A DNA stretch of 27,026 nucleotides from a virus, in the IMG/VR virus record IMGVR_UViG_3300032316_000474, positions 1-27,026 of that record, one strand, 5' to 3'. Below, piece by piece: positions 1-9,282 of the stretch. The first letter of the stretch is position 1. Every line of letters begins with the position of its first letter. Both the position numbers and the translations under genes were made by a program. The notes beneath the pieces were generated by a model that made no database searches, was not told the origin of the DNA, and worked only from the letters and a program-made list of their open reading frames with translations.

Positions 1-3000
1 AAGCAACCGATCGAACGGTTGATTATCATACAGCAATATTGAATAGCTCTCGTCTGGGATTAGTAACGACGCATTAGTGCTAGTCGGTGTTGGCTTCTCT
101 ACGTAGAATTGCAGCATCGACTTATCACTATAGCCCGCGAGACGATATACCAGTCTAACGTCTAGGTTATCTAGTGTTGTGGTAATCTCAGTAGTCGCAT
201 CAATGCCTTGTTGCTTCTCATAGTCAACAATCCAATTGATGTAGCTAGTCTTTGCAGTGCCATTGCCGTAAACTTCTATGTTGCTAGGTATGAGATGGCT
301 TCTGTCGTTGAACAGGTACTGATTAAATTCTGCATTATACTTGTAGTTGTCTAGGTCTACGCAAAGATTATAGAACTCTGCCGGACGAGTTAATGCAAAA
401 ATTCTTGTTAGGTCGAACGGGAAGGTTGAGCTACGGCGATAGCTTAGCTCAGCAGGACCGTCGTCTCCTACAACCCAATCTTTATTAAAAGTGCTTGGGT
501 TGTAGTTACTGACTATTACTTTGAATGGTGACAGCAAGTCACCGTTCGAATTTACAGGAATGACAGCAGACAATCCCGGACGAGCTACTAGTGGATTGAT
601 GTAGGGGTCGCCGTTGTTCCAAATCAAGCCTTGCTCTAGATCATTCCAGAGAATGCCGTTGTCACTAGTGTATGGTGCCGGACCGTAGCGTGAAGTCCAC
701 CAAGTTGGCATGATAGTAAAGCCAAGCATTTCCCAAGGAGTTGTGTCTGGAGTAGTAGTGTCATAGTAATACTGATACACACCTCTCCAATAACCCTGAA
801 GGATAGGACTATTGTCTAACTTATTTGAAGAATTTGTATAGTTGTAAGTAAATTCATTTACTCTTGAGAAGTACTGTGTTTTGTAATCAATACGATTTTG
901 ACCAATCCAGTTTAAGAACTGAGTTGAGTAAATTCTTAAGAATTCATCCCATGAATAAGTAGGAGTTCTAAAGAAGCCCGGAACAACCTCGTATCGTGTG
1001 ATAGGTGTTTCAGTGCTTAGTTTGAGATTGTTATAAACTCTCTTTTCAAATTCTAGCAATGCCTGGTCTCTGAAGTCAACAAGAATATCAAATTCAGGAA
1101 TATAATCACCATACAACTTAGTATATGAACCGTCGTGTCCAAGAATGAAATATGTTGGGATCAAATAGTTAGAGTCAAGGATTACTTGAGGAATGTACTT
1201 AGGATAGATGCCTAACTTAGTTGGTGTATTAGGAACATATGATCCATAAGTCTGATTGTATTCTCTAATAGTTACTATGTCTCCGTCTTGCATTGGAATA
1301 GTGATAGTAAGTGTAGGCGAGTCTGTACTAACCACATACTCTGTACCAATAAGTAGTTGCTTTTCAACAACGATGTTGTCAACCGCACGACTTATGTATA
1401 CAAGAACACCATTGTAGTTTGCAGTCTCAAAGTTGTACACATGACTTAGTGGATATTGTGATCTATCTAAATCGTTGTTGAATACATAGGAGTTGCTAAT
1501 GTACGAAGACTTGTTTGGCAACATGTCTGACCAGAAGAACGCATTGATCTGGCTCTTCGCCGCCGTGATTTGATCCAGTGCTTCATCTAGAATTTCTGCC
1601 GGAGTATAACGCTGCTCGTATGGAGTGTTCTGAACTGTATCTACCAACAGTTGCTTGTACTTGACATATTCACGAGAGTTGAATTGCAACGCATTAAACA
1701 GATTGTACTGTGGATTACGTAAGAATGTTCCTGGTAGCACGAGTGATGCACTATTTTGAATGATCTTGGTGCCGTATGGATTTAGGTTGCCGCAGTCTCT
1801 AAAGTTGTTTGGACCAAAGATTGTTCCTGTTGTATTGGGAGCATTGATGAAAATATCTTGATACTGAGTTCTAATATCACCGGTGTTTACTGTAGTTAGG
1901 TCTGTATTAAGTGGATTGTTACTTAGGTTGAGAGGAACTTGATAGTAGCCAACCTTACTGACTTGATCACTCAGCAATAGTACCTGTACCACAGTGTCTT
2001 CGTCGATTTGTGTGAACAATTGTATTGTAGTCGAGTTGGTGCCGATCTCTACCGAGTAATCAGAAGGTTCTTGATATACGTTATTGATATATACCTTAAC
2101 TCTTGGCCAACCCGTCTCATTTGGTTGAAGTGCCGACAGTGCTGCGATATCGCATATAAAAATATACGCCGGTGCAGTCAGCGAGAAATCAAAATTGAAG
2201 ATTTGATATTGCTGACTAGGTGCAATCGCAGTTTCCCAACCTAACAATCTAGTGTATGAAACATCAGATGTTATATTGTAAACATAACCAGTATTAACTT
2301 TTTGATTGAATGGGTTACCGCCGGAAACGTATGAGAATGTGTCGGAGTTCAGGGAGACATCAAAACTAACGTCACCTTGGTTAGATACGGAACTATAACG
2401 AATTGGGAAGCCCAACACCGGGTCCTTTGTGCCTGACCCTAATGTGTAGTTGAATAATTTACAACCAGTAAAGGTCGTACTTGGGTATACGATAGGATCA
2501 CTGAAGCTGACACCGTTTCCATCTAAGATGTCGAATTCGGGAGCTTGGTTTAGTTGTGTCTTCTGTTGTGATTGCATCCAGTCGATGCCGTCGAACCAAT
2601 AACTCAAGCCGGAGTTTGCGTAACCGCGTGTTATTACAGTTTGTGTATCAGGAGCAACAATGCCGTCTTCAGCAACGATAAGAGTGATGACTGGTTGTGT
2701 TGACGGTGCGACTACTGAGAAGTTAGAAACATAAATCTTGCTTCGTACGGTGACATCATTGTCAGCAGCAAAGATTACACGAGCGCCGGGGAACAATCCA
2801 TAATTGTTAACAGTGGTATCACTGGCATAAAGAATTGCAGTAGATGTTCCTGCAATGTTTTGCGGAATAGCCCAGCTTACTGTTAAAGTTAATGTATCGG
2901 TTCCTGAAATGTTAGTGATTTGTGTATTGGCTGGAAGCAACGCAGTAGAGTCTGCGATGAACATAAAATTCGTTAGTGTGCCGGTCAATGCAGCAGCAGC

Positions 3001-5325
3001 TACTGTTATAGTAGTTGAGGTTGCTAATGGTACTGCGAATCCGTTTCCTGAGCCTGCGTTTTCGCACACGAAGATGCTGCCTACCGCATAGTTGCTGTCA
3101 ACCGTTCCGGCTACTGCGTTCCAGTCTGTAGTTGTACCGTATGTGCTAATCTGATATGTTACACCTGCTACAAACGAACCTGCTGCTATCGGAGTCACCG
3201 AAGTAGCATTGATGGTTGCAGTTGCAGTAGAGTATGTCTGCACATCAGGGTAATATGCGAGTGATCCAGGAACAGTTGACAATGCGTCAGTGTTGGTAGT
3301 GTCAATGAAGTCTACCGGATCTTTACCTACTGCACCGGAATTGAATAATTTTAAGTTTGGATAAAACTCAATGATAGGTCTTGCGGCTTTATGAGAAATA
3401 TTCGCATATGTTGTTACAATAGTAGGATCGTCGTTGTATCTTGCAGTTGCAGTGATTACATCGATGTGGAACCAGCGGTTACTTCTTGCCCATGCATTCT
3501 TATTAATTGAGTTACGTGCAATGGTAACATAGTCAGCTTGAACAGGAATATCAAGGCTGATATCCCAATTTCCGATATCCCAATCCAAGATGTCCCATGC
3601 GATGTATTCGCCTTGGCTAAACTCTTCCGGCACTACAAGTGTTTCAACGGGTACCAGTTCAATTGAGGTTCCTACGCCTTGGACATAGTATTCACCTGTA
3701 AGATAGCTTGTAGGGATTACATCGCCGTTGAAACTTACCTTTAGTCCATTAGTAAACACAACACCGTTAGGAGATGTGTAATTTGTGCGACCTAAAATTT
3801 GTGTCTCGACATTGATAGTATTATTCAAGTTATCTTCGATGAGACGAATAACACCTACTTTATTTGGATTATCTCCGTCTTGATAGTACAGTACATCAAG
3901 GGGTGCGCTAATATACGGAATCAGTTCTAGGTTGTTAGAAGCGTTAAGATAGAAAGGTATGTTATTCCATTCCGTGCCGTAAACTGGCAAGATGCGAGTG
4001 TCTGCGGGAATTGCCCCGTCTGGAATCAATCTTATGATTGGGTCAGCCGGATCGCCGATATACGTAACTACAAAGAATGTGTTTCCTACATTTACACTAA
4101 ACCCGTCTTCATACAGACCTTGGTTGACATTAACTGTCATTGTACCTGAAGCCGCAGTCAAGGTGATTGGGTCACCGTTCAATGCAGTTGAAATAGTGAA
4201 TGAAGTTGAGTTAGGAATACTTTGAATGAAGTAAACTTGTCCTAGGGTAATACCACCAAAGCCAACTCCACTAAATGTTACAGTGCCTCCTACGATCAAT
4301 CCGCTTGTACTACCCGAAGCTAAAGTAAATGCGCCAGTGTCGCAGCTACTAACAGTGAGTGTGATAGGTGCAACTAAATCAGGATCATTGGTATCATATT
4401 CAGTTTCATCAAAGTAAGAAGAAATGTATGCAATTGGTTGCGGGGTGTTATAGAAAGCAACACGCAAGCCTTGCAACGATGTGATTCCATCGATACCCTC
4501 AAATGAGTTTACGAATTGGCCGTTGATGTCATCAAAGGAGCTAGTGCTAATCACATCGGTGTTAACTGTAGTAGGGAAAATGTATTCATCTTGTGCGTTA
4601 CGTTGCGGAACTTCAAAAGTAACAAGACCCGAAGTGGCGCCGTTGTTGACTACACCGTATACATCGCGCACTGATTGATTTGGTTGTGTCGGGCTATATC
4701 CGGAAACACCAGGAGCGCCCTGAATCCAAAACGGGGAAGACTGGTCTACTTGAAAAGTATACGTGCCGCCTCTCAATAATGTGATTGCAGGATTAGTATT
4801 TGATCTGGTAGAACCTTCTCTAACGATACTATACGTGTTAGTGTTGTCGGTAACAACAAATGCTTCTCTTGAGAATACAGTCGATGCTGCGACCTGAACG
4901 GAAGGAGGCCCTTCCGGCAACCAATAATACTGATTGAAATTGATGAGAGTGTCTAGATTGGTGAACGAATCCCAGGAATAGAATTGACTCTTAAACAATA
5001 TATTATTGTTTTCAGTTATTCCACCTTCCATCTTGAGCGCATCAATGATTCCAGGATAAGTGATGAAATCTTTAGCAGTAGACTCGTCTGGCTTAGTGAA
5101 AACAACACTAGGATCCAGCTGATAGTCGGCGCGAGTTTTAGTAGGTTCAGTGACGTATGCATCAGTTGCATTGACACCGGTTCCAAATGTACTACCAACA
5201 TAGCCTTGGATGTTTGCTACACTCGGTGGATTTACGAGTTGATCGAGGGTTGCTGCCAAAAACTGTGCGTTGGGAGGGGTTTGAAAAACCTCTGGAAGAA
5301 AATTAAGTGTTCTTACTCTAGCCAT
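1..5325 (-). CDS. Very large virion structural protein at the gp7 position (partial)
   Basis: The reading frame is open from the ATG at 5325 to the left edge of the window (1775 codons, no stop found), so the C-terminus is missing. The protein starts MARVRTLNFLPEVFQ and is rich in Asn, Thr, Tyr and beta-type segments, as expected of a virion structural protein. Residues about 335-378 and 714-760 look like small beta domains common in phage tail proteins; the second contains GTTTDWN and ends in AGSGNGF. It follows gp6 in transcription order, the place T4 gp7 occupies, so a baseplate wedge role is likely, but I do not recognise clear gp7 sequence. It starts 14 nt after the gp6 stop, and that gap is almost filled by a GATAAATA late-type box with no clear Shine-Dalgarno. 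It is much longer than T4 gp7 (about 1030 aa). Confidence 0.8.
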   Translation of the reverse strand, partial: MARVRTLNFLPEVFQTPPNAQFLAATLDQLVNPPSVANIQGYVGSTFGTGVNATDAYVTEPTKTRADYQLDPSVVFTKPDESTAKDFITYPGIIDALKMEGGITENNNILFKSQFYSWDSFTNLDTLINFNQYYWLPEGPPSVQVAASTVFSREAFVVTDNTNTYSIVREGSTRSNTNPAITLLRGGTYTFQVDQSSPFWIQGAPGVSGYSPTQPNQSVRDVYGVVNNGATSGLVTFEVPQRNAQDEYIFPTTVNTDVISTSSFDDINGQFVNSFEGIDGITSLQGLRVAFYNTPQPIAYISSYFDETEYDTNDPDLVAPITLTVSSCDTGAFTLASGSTSGLIVGGTVTFSGVGFGGITLGQVYFIQSIPNSTSFTISTALNGDPITLTAASGTMTVNVNQGLYEDGFSVNVGNTFFVVTYIGDPADPIIRLIPDGAIPADTRILPVYGTEWNNIPFYLNASNNLELIPYISAPLDVLYYQDGDNPNKVGVIRLIEDNLNNTINVETQILGRTNYTSPNGVVFTNGLKVSFNGDVIPTSYLTGEYYVQGVGTSIELVPVETLVVPEEFSQGEYIAWDILDWDIGNWDISLDIPVQADYVTIARNSINKNAWARSNRWFHIDVITATARYNDDPTIVTTYANISHKAARPIIEFYPNLKLFNSGAVGKDPVDFIDTTNTDALSTVPGSLAYYPDVQTYSTATATINATSVTPIAAGSFVAGVTYQISTYGTTTDWNAVAGTVDSNYAVGSIFVCENAGSGNGFAVPLATSTTITVAAAALTGTLTNFMFIADSTALLPANTQITNISGTDTLTLTVSWAIPQNIAGTSTAILYASDTTVNNYGLFPGARVIFAADNDVTVRSKIYVSNFSVVAPSTQPVITLIVAEDGIVAPDTQTVITRGYANSGLSYWFDGIDWMQSQQKTQLNQAPEFDILDGNGVSFSDPIVYPSTTFTGCKLFNYTLGSGTKDPVLGFPIRYSSVSNQGDVSFDVSLNSDTFSYVSGGNPFNQKVNTGYVYNITSDVSYTRLLGWETAIAPSQQYQIFNFDFSLTAPAYIFICDIAALSALQPNETGWPRVKVYINNVYQEPSDYSVEIGTNSTTIQLFTQIDEDTVVQVLLLSDQVSKVGYYQVPLNLSNNPLNTDLTTVNTGDIRTQYQDIFINAPNTTGTIFGPNNFRDCGNLNPYGTKIIQNSASLVLPGTFLRNPQYNLFNALQFNSREYVKYKQLLVDTVQNTPYEQRYTPAEILDEALDQITAAKSQINAFFWSDMLPNKSSYISNSYVFNNDLDRSQYPLSHVYNFETANYNGVLVYISRAVDNIVVEKQLLIGTEYVVSTDSPTLTITIPMQDGDIVTIREYNQTYGSYVPNTPTKLGIYPKYIPQVILDSNYLIPTYFILGHDGSYTKLYGDYIPEFDILVDFRDQALLEFEKRVYNNLKLSTETPITRYEVVPGFFRTPTYSWDEFLRIYSTQFLNWIGQNRIDYKTQYFSRVNEFTYNYTNSSNKLDNSPILQGYWRGVYQYYYDTTTPDTTPWEMLGFTIMPTWWTSRYGPAPYTSDNGILWNDLEQGLIWNNGDPYINPLVARPGLSAVIPVNSNGDLLSPFKVIVSNYNPSTFNKDWVVGDDGPAELSYRRSSTFPFDLTRIFALTRPAEFYNLCVDLDNYKYNAEFNQYLFNDRSHLIPSNIEVYGNGTAKTSYINWIVDYEKQQGIDATTEITTTLDNLDVRLVYRLAGYSDKSMLQFYVEKPTPTSTNASLLIPDESYSILLYDNQPFDRLL

Positions 5326-5330
5326 CTATA

Positions 5331-5338
5331 TATTTATC
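5331..5338 (-). promoter_or_regulatory. Late-type promoter box GATAAATA before the giant structural gene
   Basis: The minus strand reads GATAAATA in the 14-nt gap after the gp6 stop. It differs from the T4 late consensus TATAAATA only at the first base. If spaced as in T4 (box at about -13 to -6), transcription would start at or next to the A of the ATG at 5325, giving a leaderless message. The same 8-mer lies before gp6 and before the 485-aa gene. Confidence 0.5.
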
Positions 5339-5339
5339 T

Positions 5340-8300
5340 TTATGCAACTTGGAGTTCTGCGGGTGTCAGCGCCGCCACAACTACGATATCATTTGGCGTA
5401 GCTGCGTTTGCGAAAATCTCATACGGTAAACATTTGATTTCATACAAGTCTCCGAATGGTTTTTGCGGGTCATTGGGAACAAGAACCGCAGAGCTAATCA
5501 AATCTCCGCACTCTGCGTGAAGATACGCACTTAGTTCTGAGAAGTAGAACGTGTCCCCAAAGTCCCAGTTATTTACATTGAAGTACGAGTTCATCGCGGT
5601 TAGTACAGCACTTCTGATCTCACTGTTGCTTGCATTTGTGCTGCTTGCCTTGATGACCTTGATAGTACCCTGCAATGCAGATGCAGCTTTAGGACCAAAG
5701 AGAGGCTTGAACACGACACTATTTAGAATCACTGAATCTGACAACATTTTATAATCTTGAAGTTGACCATAATCTTGTCCTAGTTCAGTCATTGTTGGCA
5801 TTTCCGGAATAGGGATAGTTCCGGTGGTGTCTTGAATGTAATTTTGATAGGCAGTGTAATATGATTGGGTCACTACATACATGTCAATGATATTTGTAGT
5901 TGCAGGATCAATTCTATTTGTGTTATTAGAATTGTGTCTATATTGGAAAGACACACCCTGACGACCCGGCATCATGGAATATTGTGGTTGCAACGTCATA
6001 ATATAAAAAGGGGTAAGGACAGTAAGGTCTTGCACTGATGCATAGAATTTGTCTTCACTGGACGCATAAAATACTTGTCCCAAAGGATAGTCATACTTTA
6101 CTACTTCAATTTGATTGAGTGTTGGCCATGCGTACACGATGTCAGACGACGGAATAACATACTGCCTCGACAGATTGAATGGATCTATCACTGTTTCGAA
6201 GAACGTATAGATTCCAACATTAGTTCCCCCGGTGACATAGCCAGTAATCTCATTAAAGAAGTCTGGATTTGCGATTAATTGACGATTGTTAACGTCGGTA
6301 GCTGCAACTTCTACTTCAAAGTCATTGATGTACCCGTCACTCTGTGTAGTCTGACCAACAACATTTATTTTATAGTCTCTACCTAGCGATTGTGTTGCGT
6401 TGGGTTGAGGGTTTACTGAAAGAACGTTAACGAAATCTTGAATAACTTTTCCTGAGAAAGGATCATAAACGATCTCGTCTCTGTTAAAAGTGAATCTAGT
6501 GTCAGCTACTGATCCAAAGTAGTATGTCAATGAGCGGTAAGTGATCGTGTATGCATTAGTTCCAGTGCAGACAAACTTGACAAAATAATTTGGATTGTCA
6601 CCCCGACCGACAGACCAACGTTGTTGATTGATCAACAATGAATTATCAAATAGCAGAGTGAAGTTTTGTTGTAGTTCCATTCTCAAAGCACACTCTCGGA
6701 TAACCTCAGCAGGAATAGAATTATCAAATACAGGAATTACTTGCGCTAGAATCGCATCATTGGGCAAATATCCACTAATCTTGATAGGCCCTGTTCCGTT
6801 AGCGAAGCTACCTTGATTATTATTACTACCATCACCTGCGACATTCAATATAGTAGTCCAAATGTAGCTAGAGTCGCCCGGACCCGGAATACCAGATTGC
6901 AATCTATTATTGGCATCAAAGTAAAATCCAGACGGTGCAACAAACTTACACAATGCGCCGTTAGTGACATACTTTAGATTATTAGATGCAAAGGTCCCCA
7001 CAGACTGCGGTGTTTCGAGCGCACCTAGAACGTTATAAAAGTAGCCTGACTCAGTACTAGTATCTACTGTACTAGTCTTCCAATAGATGACTTGTGAAGC
7101 CGGTGTGGTTGCAGGGTCCGTCACCGTGTATCTAGGATAGTCTTGAATGTAATACTGATTAGCTCTGTTCAATGCTAGCACTGAAGCTAAGGTATTAGTA
7201 AAGAACGAAATGATTTCACTGCTATTAGTAATTGTTAGAGTTAAGAAACCCTCTGCATCACTCTGGTACAATGCGCCATCGCTTCCAAAAGAGTTGGTGC
7301 TTGAATATTTGCCAGTAGGGTCAAGTAAATCTAAGTTCTTGGATACACCGATAGAAGAACGGTTGATTGCCTTGGACTTAATGATTGAACTGTACAGGGT
7401 ATATGGGAAATTATTATAGTCTTCTCCGTTAACCATTCTGTTCTGGGTGTAGTAACGGGTTGGTGCTCGTTGCTTAATGTCTTGTAAAGACTCACGTGCC
7501 TGTGCATTAGAAACCGTCAACGTGAGAGTTAGTCCAGCAGTAAGAGTTTGTGGTCTTCCTGTTCTATCAATATAAGTGAACGACACAGTAACACCGTTCA
7601 TCTCGGTTGGATCGATTGTGTATGTTAGTGCGTTGCTTGCACGAACATACGCTCTGAAATTTCCTAGAGGAATTTCAGAGAAGACGCCGTCGCCAAAGAT
7701 ATAAGACACCGTATCATTGAAGCCTGAGTTTACTGAGAAGATTTTTCTTCCTGAAGTTTCAGTTTGCAGATACGCATTGGCATAGATGTTAGCAACCTGA
7801 GCCCAAAGCGTTCTTGTGTTGTTACTATTAATCTGATATAACCAAGTATCCGTGTTGTTGACACCTTCGATGTTACCGATACCAATGTTTTGATTTGAAA
7901 CTTGTTGTTGTAGTGAGAAATCGTAATTCTGCAACTGACCCTGCTTGAAGTAGAAGAAGAATCCAGTTTCAGGGGACCCAAATCCTAACTTATCATTACG
8001 ATATAGTACATTGAATCTTCCGGACGGAGCCGGAGGAATCTCATAAACATAATCTTCACCAATCGTAGATACGCTCACTAATTCAAAGTTCATGTTCATG
8101 TTATTGATGGAAGAAGCGAAGGGGATGATTGGCAAAGACGTAGTAGGAATCTGTAATGCATATTCGCTAGTCGTGACTCCTAGAACATCGGTCGTGTTGC
8201 CCGGTCTGCCTATTCTCTGCGTGTTGATCATAGCAGCATTCCAGATAGTGTTCATCTGTTCTAACCAATTGGGATTGGCAGGATCGTTCCAAAGAACTGT

Positions 8301-8720
8301 CTGATTACCTAAATTCATACCGTTAATATCAGTGATATTTTGGGTAGTCTGAATACTAGTAACCTTTAAGTAGCCTTGGCCAGCTAGATTACGCTTTGGA
8401 GTGTAAGAGACAAGATTAGCTAGCTTGATAACAGAGTCACGGCGTTCAGCAGTATCAATAAAGTTTTCACGGGCATTTAGATCATCGCGGAAGGCAAGAC
8501 CCTGTCCCATGAACGCAATAACATCCAGCAGGGCAATAAACTCCGAAGATTCAGTGTAGTCGTTGAAAGTTTCTGGATAGTATAGTCGTAGGTAATCAAT
8601 GAAAGACTTACGTAAGGTTTCAAAATCATAGCTCTGAAAATCAGCTTGATTGTATGTTTGATATAAGGTCTTCCAGTCATTAAGACCGAAGAGTGCTGAT
8701 TGCCTGGAACTTGATGCCAT
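5340..8720 (-). CDS. 6: Baseplate wedge protein gp6-like
   Basis: This 1126-aa protein is a T4 gp6-type baseplate wedge subunit, which forms the ring holding the wedges together. The N-terminus is the best evidence: the run from LNDWKTLYQTY through DYTESSEFIALLDVIAFMGQ to the segment with RRDSVIKLANLVSYTP is typical of gp6 in T4-like phages of environmental bacteria. gp25 lies immediately upstream, the usual gp25-gp6 order. It is much longer than T4 gp6 (about 660 aa); the extra mass is Asn/Thr/Tyr-rich and probably inserted beta domains. The ATG at 8720 follows an AAGAGAG ribosome-binding site and a GATAAATA box 25 nt upstream. The stop is TAA at 5342-5340. Assignment is by motif reading and order; I am sure of the family and less sure of the inner domain borders. 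Confidence 0.88.
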   Translation of the reverse strand: MASSSRQSALFGLNDWKTLYQTYNQADFQSYDFETLRKSFIDYLRLYYPETFNDYTESSEFIALLDVIAFMGQGLAFRDDLNARENFIDTAERRDSVIKLANLVSYTPKRNLAGQGYLKVTSIQTTQNITDINGMNLGNQTVLWNDPANPNWLEQMNTIWNAAMINTQRIGRPGNTTDVLGVTTSEYALQIPTTSLPIIPFASSINNMNMNFELVSVSTIGEDYVYEIPPAPSGRFNVLYRNDKLGFGSPETGFFFYFKQGQLQNYDFSLQQQVSNQNIGIGNIEGVNNTDTWLYQINSNNTRTLWAQVANIYANAYLQTETSGRKIFSVNSGFNDTVSYIFGDGVFSEIPLGNFRAYVRASNALTYTIDPTEMNGVTVSFTYIDRTGRPQTLTAGLTLTLTVSNAQARESLQDIKQRAPTRYYTQNRMVNGEDYNNFPYTLYSSIIKSKAINRSSIGVSKNLDLLDPTGKYSSTNSFGSDGALYQSDAEGFLTLTITNSSEIISFFTNTLASVLALNRANQYYIQDYPRYTVTDPATTPASQVIYWKTSTVDTSTESGYFYNVLGALETPQSVGTFASNNLKYVTNGALCKFVAPSGFYFDANNRLQSGIPGPGDSSYIWTTILNVAGDGSNNNQGSFANGTGPIKISGYLPNDAILAQVIPVFDNSIPAEVIRECALRMELQQNFTLLFDNSLLINQQRWSVGRGDNPNYFVKFVCTGTNAYTITYRSLTYYFGSVADTRFTFNRDEIVYDPFSGKVIQDFVNVLSVNPQPNATQSLGRDYKINVVGQTTQSDGYINDFEVEVAATDVNNRQLIANPDFFNEITGYVTGGTNVGIYTFFETVIDPFNLSRQYVIPSSDIVYAWPTLNQIEVVKYDYPLGQVFYASSEDKFYASVQDLTVLTPFYIMTLQPQYSMMPGRQGVSFQYRHNSNNTNRIDPATTNIIDMYVVTQSYYTAYQNYIQDTTGTIPIPEMPTMTELGQDYGQLQDYKMLSDSVILNSVVFKPLFGPKAASALQGTIKVIKASSTNASNSEIRSAVLTAMNSYFNVNNWDFGDTFYFSELSAYLHAECGDLISSAVLVPNDPQKPFGDLYEIKCLPYEIFANAATPNDIVVVAALTPAELQVA

Positions 8721-8744
8721 AATTATACTCTCTTGATATGAATA

Positions 8745-8752
8745 TATTTATC
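8745..8752 (-). promoter_or_regulatory. Late-type promoter box GATAAATA before gp6
   Basis: The minus strand reads GATAAATA in the 55-nt gap between gp25 and gp6. With T4-like spacing the start site would fall near 8739, giving a leader of about 19 nt that contains the AAGAGAG ribosome-binding site. It matches 7 of 8 bases of the T4 late consensus. Confidence 0.55.
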
Positions 8753-8775
8753 ATTATCAAAAAAGTGTATTTTGA

Positions 8776-9279
8776 TTATACCGGAGCAGCAACAGCAGTT
8801 TCTTGGTTAAAGAAGATGTTCAACGTCGCTGGGTTGTTGAAAGGAACGATAGAACATTGGATTTCTATCAATATACCCTGCTCTTGTGGGAAGGCTTTAA
8901 TAAAGTTGAGAGCAAGCCTAGGATCCTGTGATGCGACCCGGCGAAGTTCATTTTCTAGTTGAGCTTGTACATCTGGTGTGTTCGGTTCAAACAAGAAGGA
9001 CCAAAGAGATGTTCCTAACTGAGGTTGACCAACTTTGCTTCCAAGCGGGATGTTTAGCGCATTCAAGAAATCCCTGATCACAAGTTGTTCGTCAGTTAAA
9101 GTGAATTTTTTACCAGGAATCAACGAGCTACCGATTCCGCCGTACCCCGTGGGGATACCATAGCCGTTGATGTTGAGACCGTTGACGCTAACAGACTGGT
9201 TCATTGAACTGCCAAGTTGCATGTTCGTACTTCTTGGTTGGCATGCGTTTTGTGTGTTGAATCCGATATATTGTGGCAT
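8776..9279 (-). CDS. 25: Baseplate wedge protein gp25-like
   Basis: A 167-aa member of the GPW/gp25 family, a small wedge subunit shared by contractile injection systems that links the wedge to the sheath end. The conserved core is the second half: TDEQLVIRDFLNALNIPLG, then GTSLWSFLFEPN with the family EPN motif at about residues 98-106, then a C-terminal segment with the hydrophobic ILIEIQCSIVP strand. It is longer than T4 gp25 (132 aa) because of a Gly/Asn/Ser-rich N-terminal extension of about 55 residues. The ATG at 9279 lies 3 nt after the gp5 stop, and its ribosome-binding site AGAGGA overlaps the end of gp5, so the two are probably translationally coupled. Confidence 0.9.
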   Translation of the reverse strand: MPQYIGFNTQNACQPRSTNMQLGSSMNQSVSVNGLNINGYGIPTGYGGIGSSLIPGKKFTLTDEQLVIRDFLNALNIPLGSKVGQPQLGTSLWSFLFEPNTPDVQAQLENELRRVASQDPRLALNFIKAFPQEQGILIEIQCSIVPFNNPATLNIFFNQETAVAAPV

Positions 9280-9282
9280 TGT

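Noticed and set aside
4984-5520. Plus-strand 178-codon ORF across the gp6/giant-gene junction
   Set aside because: It covers the late box and both ends of two well-supported minus-strand genes, and its protein has no recognisable pattern.
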